From: Thermohalobaculum sp039027855
Lineage (GTDB): Bacteria > Pseudomonadota > Alphaproteobacteria > Rhodobacterales > Rhodobacteraceae
Direction of reading: 5' to 3'
Assembly (NCBI GenBank): GCA_039027855.1
Contig: JBCCJI010000017.1
Location: forward strand, 1 to 64,000
DNA length: 64,000 nucleotides
Positions 8,352-16,043 of this stretch are shown here, one piece after another. Below the pieces are notes generated by a model. It saw nothing but the letters and a program-made list of their open reading frames with translations. It searched no databases and was not told the origin of the DNA. Numbering within the stretch: position 1 is the first letter of the stretch; each line of letters opens with the position of its first letter. A program made the position numbers and the translations under genes.

Positions 8352-8972
8352 ATGGACGATCGGCAGGATGCGACGACCGGCGATGGCGGTGCCGAACCGG
8401 GCAGCGCAGGCACGCGGCCGGCGGGCTTCTGGGTGTTTGGCTATGGCTCGCTGATGTGGGAGCCCGGCTTTCCCTATCTCGAGCGGCGCCTCGCACGCCT
8501 CGACGGGTATCGCCGCTGTTTCGGGCTGACCTCGATCCACTACCGCGGCACACCCGAGCGGCCGGGGCTCGTGCTGGGTCTTGATTGGGACCCTAACGCC
8601 CATTGCGTGGGACAGGCGTTTCGCGTCTGCCCCACCAAGGACGCGCCGGTGCGCGACTACCTCGCCGAGCGGGAACTCGTCTCGCGCAGCTACTTCGAGG
8701 TGCTCTATCCCGTCACGCTGCTGGAGGAGACCGGTGTACCCACTGGCCTGCGGGTGGACGCCATCTGCTACATCCTCGACCGGACCCATCCGCAATATGC
8801 GGGGGTGCTCGACCTCGATGCACAGGCGTCGATCATCGCGGCGGCGGAAGGGCCGAGGGGCCCGAACGCCGAGTATCTGCACAACACCGTCGCCGAGCTC
8901 CGCAAACTGGGCATCGACGACGCCGACCTTCTGTCGCTCGACGATAAGGTGAGGCGGATCGCAGGCCGCTAA
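8352..8972 (+). CDS. ChaC-like gamma-glutamylcyclotransferase
   Basis: 206 residues with the cyclotransferase substrate loop FGYGSLMW near residue 28 and the LAEREL segment holding the expected catalytic glutamate. In this family glutathione is cleaved to 5-oxoproline and Cys-Gly in the cytosol. The ATG at 8352 is preceded by GGAGGG. The sequence ends just before a strong bidirectional terminator shared with the convergent LysM gene. Length and motif order are normal for ChaC-type proteins. Confidence 0.88.
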   Translation: MDDRQDATTGDGGAEPGSAGTRPAGFWVFGYGSLMWEPGFPYLERRLARLDGYRRCFGLTSIHYRGTPERPGLVLGLDWDPNAHCVGQAFRVCPTKDAPVRDYLAERELVSRSYFEVLYPVTLLEETGVPTGLRVDAICYILDRTHPQYAGVLDLDAQASIIAAAEGPRGPNAEYLHNTVAELRKLGIDDADLLSLDDKVRRIAGR

Positions 8973-8977
8973 AACCA

Positions 8978-9009
8978 AGACGCCGCCGCAGAAACTGCGA
9001 CGGCGTCTT
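8978..9009. terminator. Bidirectional terminator between convergent genes
   Basis: Stem AAGACGCCG with CGCAG, 2-3 nt loop, CTGCG with CGGCGTCTT; one mismatch interrupts the stem. It lies 6 nt after the cyclotransferase stop and 30 nt from the stop of the convergent gene. Confidence 0.75.
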
Positions 9010-9039
9010 CGCTTGATGTGGCGCGCGGCGCGCCCCTGG

Positions 9040-10245
9040 TCAGTTCATGCGGGCGAAGGTCAGGTGGTTCTGGACCACCGCGTCGTACTCACCGCTCGAG
9101 CGCATTTCCGACAAGCCCTCGTTAATGATCTCGATATAGGCCTGCGCGAGGGGAGCGCTCCGGGGCGCGGCCACATGCACGGCCTGGCCCTCGCCGATAT
9201 TGTCGATCCGCGCGATACGGCGCGTGTCGTCCATCAGCTCCATGGCGGCCTCGCCCTCTTCGGGCGACACGGAGACGACGCCCACATCGCCGTTGGTCAG
9301 GAGCAAAAAGCACTCGACCGTATCTCGGGCGCGGACGAGGCTCACATAGCCGCTCGTCAGGCCCGATGCCTGCAGATCATTGATCGCCATGCCCTCGGGA
9401 CGGCAGAGCCGGGCACCCTGCAGATCACTCGCCTGGCTGGCATCGACGAAATCGCCCGTCGTGGTCACGTACATCGAGATGCCGGTGGTGTAGATCGCCG
9501 ATGAAAAGAAGTAGTCGGCGCACACCGCCTCGGCGTCGGCCGGCAGAGTGGGGCTTTCGCAGTTCGGACGACGTACTGGAAAGCCGAGATCGAAGCCGCC
9601 ACCGGCCACGTCCGTCAGCGTCTCACCGCCGCGATAGGTCACGTCGAAGTCGAGCAGCACCGGCGAGCGATAGAGCGCACGCTGCACGACCTCGGTCAGC
9701 ATGCCACCCTCGGGCAGGTCATAGCCGACAAACGGTGCTGACGGGTTGACCGCGAGCAGGCGCACGGTTTGACCCTCTGGCACCTGGCCGATGATCGCCG
9801 CGCTCAGTGCATTTGGAGCAGTGCGGAAGGTCGGAGTGTCCGTCGGCGCAGCGAGTGCCGCGGTCTCGACCGGCGCCTCTTCAATGTCGGGCGTGCGGCT
9901 CGGTGCCTCAGCCTGGGTCAGCGCGCTCTCGGGGCGCACCCCCTCCGGCAGCGGCTGGCCCCGCCCGTCGAGGCACGGGATGAACAGCGTCACGCCGACC
10001 TCGAGGCGCTGCGGGCTCGACATCCGGTTGCGGTTGGCCTCGAAGATTGGGCCAAACCGGCCAGCGCCATAAGCGCGCACGGCGATCTCCGAAAGTGTAT
10101 CACCGGCGCGGACCTGGTAGCTGCCGCCGCAGGAAATCGACTGTGCTGCCGCCTCGGTCGGCGCGAAGCTTGCAGCCCCCACCGCGAGCCCGAACGCCAC
10201 TACAGCACCGGCAGGGGCGCTCACCCTCATCCGACGATCGATCAT
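9040..10245 (-). CDS. Periplasmic LysM / solute-binding family 3-like protein
   Basis: About 401 residues. A signal peptide (AFGLAVGAASFAPTEAAAQ) is followed by a LysM domain (YQVRAGDTLSEIAVRAYG to VGVTLFIPC) and then, after a linker, a domain resembling extracellular solute-binding family 3 (FVGYDLPEGGMLTEVVQRA, near-C-terminal SPLAQAYIEIINEGL-like text). The LysM domain would anchor it to peptidoglycan; the C-terminal part may bind a small ligand. No ABC permease is adjacent, so a sensing or scaffolding role is as likely as transport. The start at 10245 follows GAGGGGG; another ATG lies 6 nt upstream. Confidence 0.78.
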   Translation of the reverse strand: MIDRRMRVSAPAGAVVAFGLAVGAASFAPTEAAAQSISCGGSYQVRAGDTLSEIAVRAYGAGRFGPIFEANRNRMSSPQRLEVGVTLFIPCLDGRGQPLPEGVRPESALTQAEAPSRTPDIEEAPVETAALAAPTDTPTFRTAPNALSAAIIGQVPEGQTVRLLAVNPSAPFVGYDLPEGGMLTEVVQRALYRSPVLLDFDVTYRGGETLTDVAGGGFDLGFPVRRPNCESPTLPADAEAVCADYFFSSAIYTTGISMYVTTTGDFVDASQASDLQGARLCRPEGMAINDLQASGLTSGYVSLVRARDTVECFLLLTNGDVGVVSVSPEEGEAAMELMDDTRRIARIDNIGEGQAVHVAAPRSAPLAQAYIEIINEGLSEMRSSGEYDAVVQNHLTFARMN

Positions 10246-10541
10246 GTGCATCCCCCTCTGCTCCGGCGCGCCCCGCCGGCTTGTCAGAGCCCGTCCCGGT
10301 GCGGCGTGAAAATGGCCGCACCGGGACGCCTCGCTCTCCAGCGCCAAAACCCCAGCCCCCAACGCCTGGTCTTCGTCGCCAAGGATCGAAGTGGCGGCAG
10401 AACAAGGCCATTTTTGGGTCGCTCGGGGAAAGATCGTGGCTTTCCACCATTTCTTCATGGATCCACCGATCACGACGACAGCCTAAGGGTCCCAGGGGCA
10501 AACCCCGCCCTTGGGCCCATCATCGGACGGGGACCACCCGG

Positions 10542-11027
10542 CTAAAGCGCCTCGACTACCAGTGTTGCGCCATCGACGCCGACGATGCGCATGCGTGCGC
10601 CTGCGTCGGGCATCGCCGACGGCACACCGTCGAGACGCGCGCGCCAGCCGACGCCGTCGATCACCACGCGACCGATCCCGGCGGCAAAGCTGGCCTCGGC
10701 CGCTGCCTCGCGCCCGATAAGGTCGTAGCCACGGCGGTTGAGCGTGCCGGCGGCGCTGTCGTCGCCCTGCTTCAGGCGCTTGGCGACGACCCAGGCGATC
10801 ATCGTGTAGACGAGGATCGCGATGGCGAAGATCGTCACCTGCCAGGTGCCCGAGAGCTCGGGCACCAACAAGAGAATGACGCCGACCGTGCCGGCCGCCG
10901 CCGCCGGGCCCAGCAGGTAGGTGGTCGCCGTCACCACCTCGAAGATGCCGAGGACCATGGCCGCCGCGATCCACCACCAGGGCGAAATGCCGGTCAGAAA
11001 GCCGAAAAGGAGAAGGTTCCAGGGCAT
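10542..11027 (-). CDS. NfeD family membrane protein
   Basis: 161 residues. Hydrophobic segments span roughly residues 5-25, 30-55 and 60-85. A soluble OB-fold-like C-terminal domain follows (GREAAAEASFAAGIGRVVIDGV to VGVDGATLVVEAL). NfeD proteins pair with SPFH/stomatin proteins in membrane microdomains. The gene starts 10 nt after the SPFH gene stop, so the two form an operon, the standard arrangement. Confidence 0.88.
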   Translation of the reverse strand: MPWNLLLFGFLTGISPWWWIAAAMVLGIFEVVTATTYLLGPAAAAGTVGVILLLVPELSGTWQVTIFAIAILVYTMIAWVVAKRLKQGDDSAAGTLNRRGYDLIGREAAAEASFAAGIGRVVIDGVGWRARLDGVPSAMPDAGARMRIVGVDGATLVVEAL

Positions 11028-11037
11028 CGCGCAGGCC

Positions 11038-12120
11038 TCAGTTGTCCCAGGGCCTGTTAGGCTTGGCGTCGGTGGTCATATTGCCCGGCAGCGCCGTGGC
11101 CGCGGTGTTCGACGGCGATCGCGTCGACGAAGCGCTGCGTCCGCCCCCACCACCGCCGCCACCGCCCGACGAGCCCGAGCCGCCGCCATTGCCGCCGCGC
11201 GCACCGGTCAGCTCGGCGATACCGGCGACGGCACCGGCGATGCCTGCGGCCTCGATCGGCAGGAAAATCGTCTTGGTGTTCGGTGCCGCGCCCATCTCGG
11301 CGAGCGCATCGGTGTATTTCTGCGCCACGAAGTAGTTGATCGCCTGGACATCACCCTCGGCAATGGCCTCGGACACCATCTGCGTGGCCTTCGCCTCGGC
11401 CTCGGCCTGGCGCTCGCGCGCCTCGGCATCGAGGAAGGCCGCCTCGCGCCGGCCCTCGGCCTCGCGGATCTGGCTTTCCTTCAGACCCTCGGCCTTGAGG
11501 ATGGCGGCCTGCTTCTCGCCCTCGGCGGTCAGCACCTCGGCGCGCTTTTCACGCTCGGCTTTCATCTGGCTGCCCATGGCCTGCACAATGTCCGCGGGCG
11601 GCTCCAGATCCTTGATCTCGACACGCGTCACCTTCACCCCCCAGGGCGTCGCCGCGTCATCGATGATCTGCAGGAGCTTTGAATTGATCAGGTCACGGTT
11701 CGACAGCACGTCGTCGAGATCCATCGCGCCGATGACCGAGCGGATATTCGTCATCGACAGGTTCTGCAGCGCCAGTTCGAGGTTGCGCACCTCATAGGCC
11801 GCGCGCGGCGCATCGACGATCTGATAGAACGCCACCGCATCGGCGCGCACCTGCGCATTGTCGCGGGTGATCACCACCTGCCCGTCGATATCGAGCACCG
11901 TCTCCATCATATTGAGCTTGTGACCGATGCTCTCGATAAGCGGCACCATGAAGCGGAGCCCCGGCTCCATGACGCGTACAAAGCGACCGAAGCGTTCCAC
12001 CGTGTACTGATAGCCCTGGGGCACCGAGCGCACGGTCCGCGCTACTAAGACGAGCGCGAAAGCCGCGAAGGCAAGCGCCGCAATCAAGATGACGTTTCCG
12101 CCGTCGAGAAGGTCGAGCAT
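11038..12120 (-). CDS. SPFH/Band 7 (stomatin-like) membrane protein
   Basis: 360 residues. One N-terminal membrane helix (VILIAALAFAAFALVLVA) is followed by the SPFH domain (VPQGYQYTVERFGRF to VTRVEIKDLEPP). A long coiled coil comes next (QMKAEREKRAEVLTAEGEK onward), then a glycine-rich low-complexity tail of about 50 residues. Stomatin-type proteins organise membrane microdomains and often act with an NfeD protein, which is encoded next. The start codon at 12120 opens the first membrane helix directly. The poly-glycine tail is longer than usual. Confidence 0.9.
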   Translation of the reverse strand: MLDLLDGGNVILIAALAFAAFALVLVARTVRSVPQGYQYTVERFGRFVRVMEPGLRFMVPLIESIGHKLNMMETVLDIDGQVVITRDNAQVRADAVAFYQIVDAPRAAYEVRNLELALQNLSMTNIRSVIGAMDLDDVLSNRDLINSKLLQIIDDAATPWGVKVTRVEIKDLEPPADIVQAMGSQMKAEREKRAEVLTAEGEKQAAILKAEGLKESQIREAEGRREAAFLDAEARERQAEAEAKATQMVSEAIAEGDVQAINYFVAQKYTDALAEMGAAPNTKTIFLPIEAAGIAGAVAGIAELTGARGGNGGGSGSSGGGGGGGGGRSASSTRSPSNTAATALPGNMTTDAKPNRPWDN

Positions 12121-12323
12121 TCTGGTCTATCTCCCTCGGATACCTTGCGCCTGGCCCCCCGCCGGCGCGCCGATCTGTTGTAGCATTACCGCGACAGCTG
12201 AGCCCGCCCGGACTGGGCGGCCTTGGCGAGAGACGCTACAACCGCGTCTTCATCGTGACACCGTAATGCCTGTGCGCGACCGCCGCGGTGGGTGTCGTCC
12301 AGCTTGAAGGCAAGAGCTGCCAA

Positions 12324-14879
12324 ATGCGCCGTCCAACCCTGTCACTCCGCCCCGTAACCCCAGCGCTTATCTCGGCACTCACGCTCGTGATCCTGTGCAC
12401 AGCGATGCTGTTCAACTCAGGTGGTGTGCGCGATGCGGCGGCGCAAGGCGTTGATGACGCTGCGACAGAGACGGCACCAGCGACCCAGCCTGACGCGCGC
12501 ATCCATCCACCGCGCGGCATCGCAACCGGGGCGGGTGGCATCAATCGCCTACCCTCGGCGACCCCGGCTGGCGACGGGGCCAGCGGCAACGCAGACAGCG
12601 CCGCCGACCCTCTGGTGGAGGTGCTGAGCGACCGCGCCGCGCGCGACCGGTTGATCCGAGCACTGGAGGCCATGAACGAGCAGCAGGGTGAAATGGCCCT
12701 GCAGGTGGAGGCGGAAGCAGCCGAAGCCGACGACGCCCGACCGCCCGGGGACGAGATCAGCGAGACCGCCGAGGCTGGCGCCGACGCTAGCGCCAACGCT
12801 AGCGCCGACGCTGGGCCACGACGTCTGTCGCTCGGCCGCCGGATCGCCGAGACAACGGCCGAGGCGGCATCGGATTTCGCCGATGGCACAGCGCGGTTTT
12901 TTGCCGGTCTGTCGGCAACACAGCGCCGACTTGCGGGCTTTGCGCGGGTCGAGATGGAAGATGTCGCCGCCATCGGACGCGATATCGCCGTCACGTTCCT
13001 GACGACCTTTGCCGTCTTTCTCGTTTTGCGCATCATCGCCCGCCCGATCTGGCGCCGTCTGGGGACGGGCGCGGCCGGTGGCAGCTTTCTACGTCAGGTC
13101 TGGGTCTTTCTGCTCTCCGTGGCGCTTGATGCGGCGACCGTGCTGATGGCCTTGGCCTCTGGTTACAGCATCGCGCTGTTCCTCCGCGGGACCGCGGGCG
13201 ACATATCGATCCACGAGGCGCTGTTCCTCAACGCCTTCGTTGTCGTCGAGATGATCAAGGTGCTGGTGCGCACGGGCATCGCGCCGAGCGAGGGACGGCT
13301 CCGCCCCCTGCCCCTGTCTGATGGGGCGGCGCGGTACTGGGCCCGGTGGTCGAACGTCCTGCTCAGCATCCTCGGCTACGGCCAGCTCATGATCGTGCCG
13401 CTGGTCAATGAGGTGGTGAACCTGTTCACCGGCCGGGCGGCGGCCGTGGTCATCTTCGTGGCGGTCCTGATCACCACCGCCATCCTCGTGGTGCTCAACC
13501 GCAAGGCGCCGACGGTTTGGCTGGAAAAACAGGCCAAAGCGCAGGATGGGGACATGACGCTCGGCCTCATGGCACAGGCAGCGCGTTATCTCTGGATCGC
13601 CATCCTCGCCTATCTCGCGCTGCTCTTTGTTTTTGCGGTCAGCCAGTCCGGGCACGTGATGCCCGTGTTGTCGGACACGCTGCGCATCCTCGGCGTCGCC
13701 CTGGTCGGTGGCTTGACCGCCAGCGCGCTTTCGCGGGCAGCGGCACGGGGCGTCAAGGTGCCAGGCGCCGTTAGCGAAAGCCTTCCGATGCTGGAGCGGC
13801 GGCTGAACACTTTCGTGCCGCTGTTTCTTAAGATCATCCGCTTTGTCATTCTCGTGACGGTGATCGCCTTCGCCACCTCGATCGTGGGGCTCTTCGACCT
13901 GCGCGCCTGGCTGGATGGCGAGCTTGGCGGCGACGCCACCGCGACGCTGATCAGCGTCTTCATCATGCTGTTGACCGCCTTTGCGATTTGGCTCGCGATG
14001 ACATCGTGGGTCGATTTCCGGCTGACACCGCGTTGGGACAGGTCACCCACCGCGCGCGAGCAGACGCTGCTGACGCTGCTCAAGAACGCCGGCACTATCG
14101 CCATCGTGGTGATCACGCTGATGTTCTCGCTGTCCGAGATCGGCATCGACATCGCGCCGCTGATCGCCTCGGCCGGTGTGCTCGGCCTCGCCATCGGCTT
14201 CGGTGCGCAGAAGATGGTGCAGGACATCATCACCGGCATCTTCATCCAGTTCGAGAACGCCATCAATGTGGGCGACGTGATCACCGTGGGTGGCACGACC
14301 GGCACGGTGGAGAAGCTCACCATCCGTTCGGTCAGCCTGCGCGATCTGCATGGCGTCTTCCACGTGATCCCGTTCTCCAGCGTGGACATGGTGTCGAACT
14401 ACATGCGCAGCTTCGCCTATCACGTCGCTGATCTTGGCATCGCCTATCGCGAGGATATCGACGCCGGCCGGGCCGTGATGCAGCGCTGTTTCGACGCGAT
14501 GCGCGCCGATCCCGAATGGCGCCACAAGATCTCGGGCGATCTCGAATGGTTCGGCGTGCAGGAACTGGGTGACAGCGCGGTGGTGCTGAGGGCACGGGTC
14601 CGCACGACACCTGGCACGCAATGGGGTGTCGGTCGGCAATACAACGAGCTGTTGAAAAAGGCTTGCGACGCCGAGGGCATCGAGATCCCGTTCCCGCATA
14701 TGACGATCTGGATGGGCGAGGGCAAGGACGGCCTCGCCCCGCCGATGCATTTGCGAAGCGAAGGCGGCACCGCCCCGCGTCCTCCGGCTGCGCCTGCGGC
14801 CGACCCCGCCATCGGCAAGCGCGAGGCGCATAGCCGGTTGGTCGCACCCGTCGACGACATGCCGGACAGCGACGACTAG
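12324..14879 (+). CDS. MscS-family mechanosensitive ion channel, large form
   Basis: About 851 residues. A signal peptide (ISALTLVILCTAMLFNSG) and an acidic, repeat-containing periplasmic part of about 180 residues come first. Many membrane segments follow between roughly 220 and 560. The MscS pore/beta domain comes next: GVLGLAIGFGAQKMVQDIITG, FENAINVGDVITVGG, then the HVIPFSSVDMVSNYMR region. The C-terminal cytoplasmic domain ends in low-complexity sequence. Such channels relieve turgor on osmotic downshock. The start at 12324 is chosen for the signal peptide; a GTG at 12288 is in frame. The gene is monocistronic and divergent from the SPFH gene. Confidence 0.88.
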   Translation: MRRPTLSLRPVTPALISALTLVILCTAMLFNSGGVRDAAAQGVDDAATETAPATQPDARIHPPRGIATGAGGINRLPSATPAGDGASGNADSAADPLVEVLSDRAARDRLIRALEAMNEQQGEMALQVEAEAAEADDARPPGDEISETAEAGADASANASADAGPRRLSLGRRIAETTAEAASDFADGTARFFAGLSATQRRLAGFARVEMEDVAAIGRDIAVTFLTTFAVFLVLRIIARPIWRRLGTGAAGGSFLRQVWVFLLSVALDAATVLMALASGYSIALFLRGTAGDISIHEALFLNAFVVVEMIKVLVRTGIAPSEGRLRPLPLSDGAARYWARWSNVLLSILGYGQLMIVPLVNEVVNLFTGRAAAVVIFVAVLITTAILVVLNRKAPTVWLEKQAKAQDGDMTLGLMAQAARYLWIAILAYLALLFVFAVSQSGHVMPVLSDTLRILGVALVGGLTASALSRAAARGVKVPGAVSESLPMLERRLNTFVPLFLKIIRFVILVTVIAFATSIVGLFDLRAWLDGELGGDATATLISVFIMLLTAFAIWLAMTSWVDFRLTPRWDRSPTAREQTLLTLLKNAGTIAIVVITLMFSLSEIGIDIAPLIASAGVLGLAIGFGAQKMVQDIITGIFIQFENAINVGDVITVGGTTGTVEKLTIRSVSLRDLHGVFHVIPFSSVDMVSNYMRSFAYHVADLGIAYREDIDAGRAVMQRCFDAMRADPEWRHKISGDLEWFGVQELGDSAVVLRARVRTTPGTQWGVGRQYNELLKKACDAEGIEIPFPHMTIWMGEGKDGLAPPMHLRSEGGTAPRPPAAPAADPAIGKREAHSRLVAPVDDMPDSDD
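12771..12818 (+). repeat. 12-bp coding tandem repeat in the MscS-type gene
   Basis: Four degenerate 12-bp units based on GACGCTAGCGCC encode an Ala/Asp/Ser-rich stretch (GADASANASADAG) in the periplasmic linker. The units keep frame, so copy-number change would alter linker length only. Confidence 0.7.
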
Positions 14880-15049
14880 GTGAGCATCGGGCGCGGGTGG
14901 TTGCGATCGGGTCGCTCGCAAAGACGTTTTCGAGCGCAGCATCCGCCGGAGTGTTTCCAGGGCGTTAGAGCCCGCCCACCTGCGGTGTCGCTGTCCAGGC
15001 GGGTCGAGCCTGCCGCGTGACCCGGTGGAGCGGCCTGATCGCCCACAGA

Positions 15050-16033
15050 CTAAGGCGTGATCGCGCCCAGGATGGCGTCGTAGCGGCGCATCCGCCCGAC
15101 CCATTCCCCGGCGAACTCGGGCCGAGCGAAATCCTCCGGCGTCTCCAGCGCCTTGGCGAGCGCCTCTCGGGTATCGGCGATGATCTGGGCCGGCACAGCA
15201 CCAGTCTTCTTCAGATGCCCAAAGGCGAGCGCTAGCGCCACTTCCAGGTACAGGTTGGGATCGTCATCCGGCGTGAGGCTCCGGTCGTTGTCCATCAGCC
15301 GCTGTGCGGCGCGCAGCACACGGTCACGGCTATAGCGCCGCCAATCGGCAAGCATGTCCGCCCCAGTATCGGTGCCGTGGGGCGCGAAATCATCACTCAG
15401 GCTCCAGTCCGACGGTTGGTCGAGCACCGCCCGGGCCTTGTCCGGCACCCGGTCCCAGTCAACATCCACGATGGACCACGGGTCGGCAGCAAGCCGTGCC
15501 TTGCGGGCGGCCTCTTCGGCGGCGCTATCCGCTTGCAGCATCCGCTGCAGTGCATCGGTGTCGCCTCGATCCTCGGACCTAACGGCGCGCAGCCATTCCA
15601 TGATCGCCGGGCCGTCTATGCCATCGGCTGGTTTCAGACGGCCGAATGCCCAGTCGACGGCCCCGAGAAGATCATCAAAGGCTGCATCGAAATGATCAGG
15701 TGTCATGTGCTGACGATAAAGGTCAAAGACAGTGTCAGCATTCATCCGGCCCGCGGGCCAGTCGATCGTCATCTCGCCCTTACTGCGCATGAAGCGTCGC
15801 TTCGGCAGCCGCTCCATCGCTGCATGGTGGTCCTCCACCGACGAAAGAACGCTTCGATGACAGCGCGGCCGGCCTATCCAGCGGTAGTGGATGTCAACCC
15901 AAAGCGACCGAGCAGGCCCTTGGATCAGAGGGGCGCGAAGGGTCAAATGCATCCCGACGAATGCAACGGGCCCACCACCGAAACTGTTGCCTGTGCAGGA
16001 TCCGGCGTAGAACTCCAGCGGGTGCTCGCTCAT
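15050..16033 (-). CDS. Hypothetical protein downstream of class II RNR
   Basis: 327 residues, not recognised. The N-terminal FYAGSCTGNSFGGGPVAFV and WVDIHYRWIGRPRCHR contain conserved-looking Cys and His residues. The rest is helical and acidic, with AFDDLLGAVDWAFGRLKP and several Trp/Asp-rich segments. There is no signal peptide or membrane helix. It begins 11 nt after the stop of the short class II ribonucleotide reductase gene, with GGAG just before the ATG, so it is very likely co-transcribed with it and shares its SOS-type control site. A role linked to that reductase or to DNA damage is inference from position only. Confidence 0.7.
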   Translation of the reverse strand: MSEHPLEFYAGSCTGNSFGGGPVAFVGMHLTLRAPLIQGPARSLWVDIHYRWIGRPRCHRSVLSSVEDHHAAMERLPKRRFMRSKGEMTIDWPAGRMNADTVFDLYRQHMTPDHFDAAFDDLLGAVDWAFGRLKPADGIDGPAIMEWLRAVRSEDRGDTDALQRMLQADSAAEEAARKARLAADPWSIVDVDWDRVPDKARAVLDQPSDWSLSDDFAPHGTDTGADMLADWRRYSRDRVLRAAQRLMDNDRSLTPDDDPNLYLEVALALAFGHLKKTGAVPAQIIADTREALAKALETPEDFARPEFAGEWVGRMRRYDAILGAITP

Positions 16034-16043
16034 CGCTCCATCT

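Noticed and set aside
10465..10541. Terminator downstream of nfeD
   Set aside because: GGG/CCC runs pair only imperfectly and several registers are possible; no T-run.
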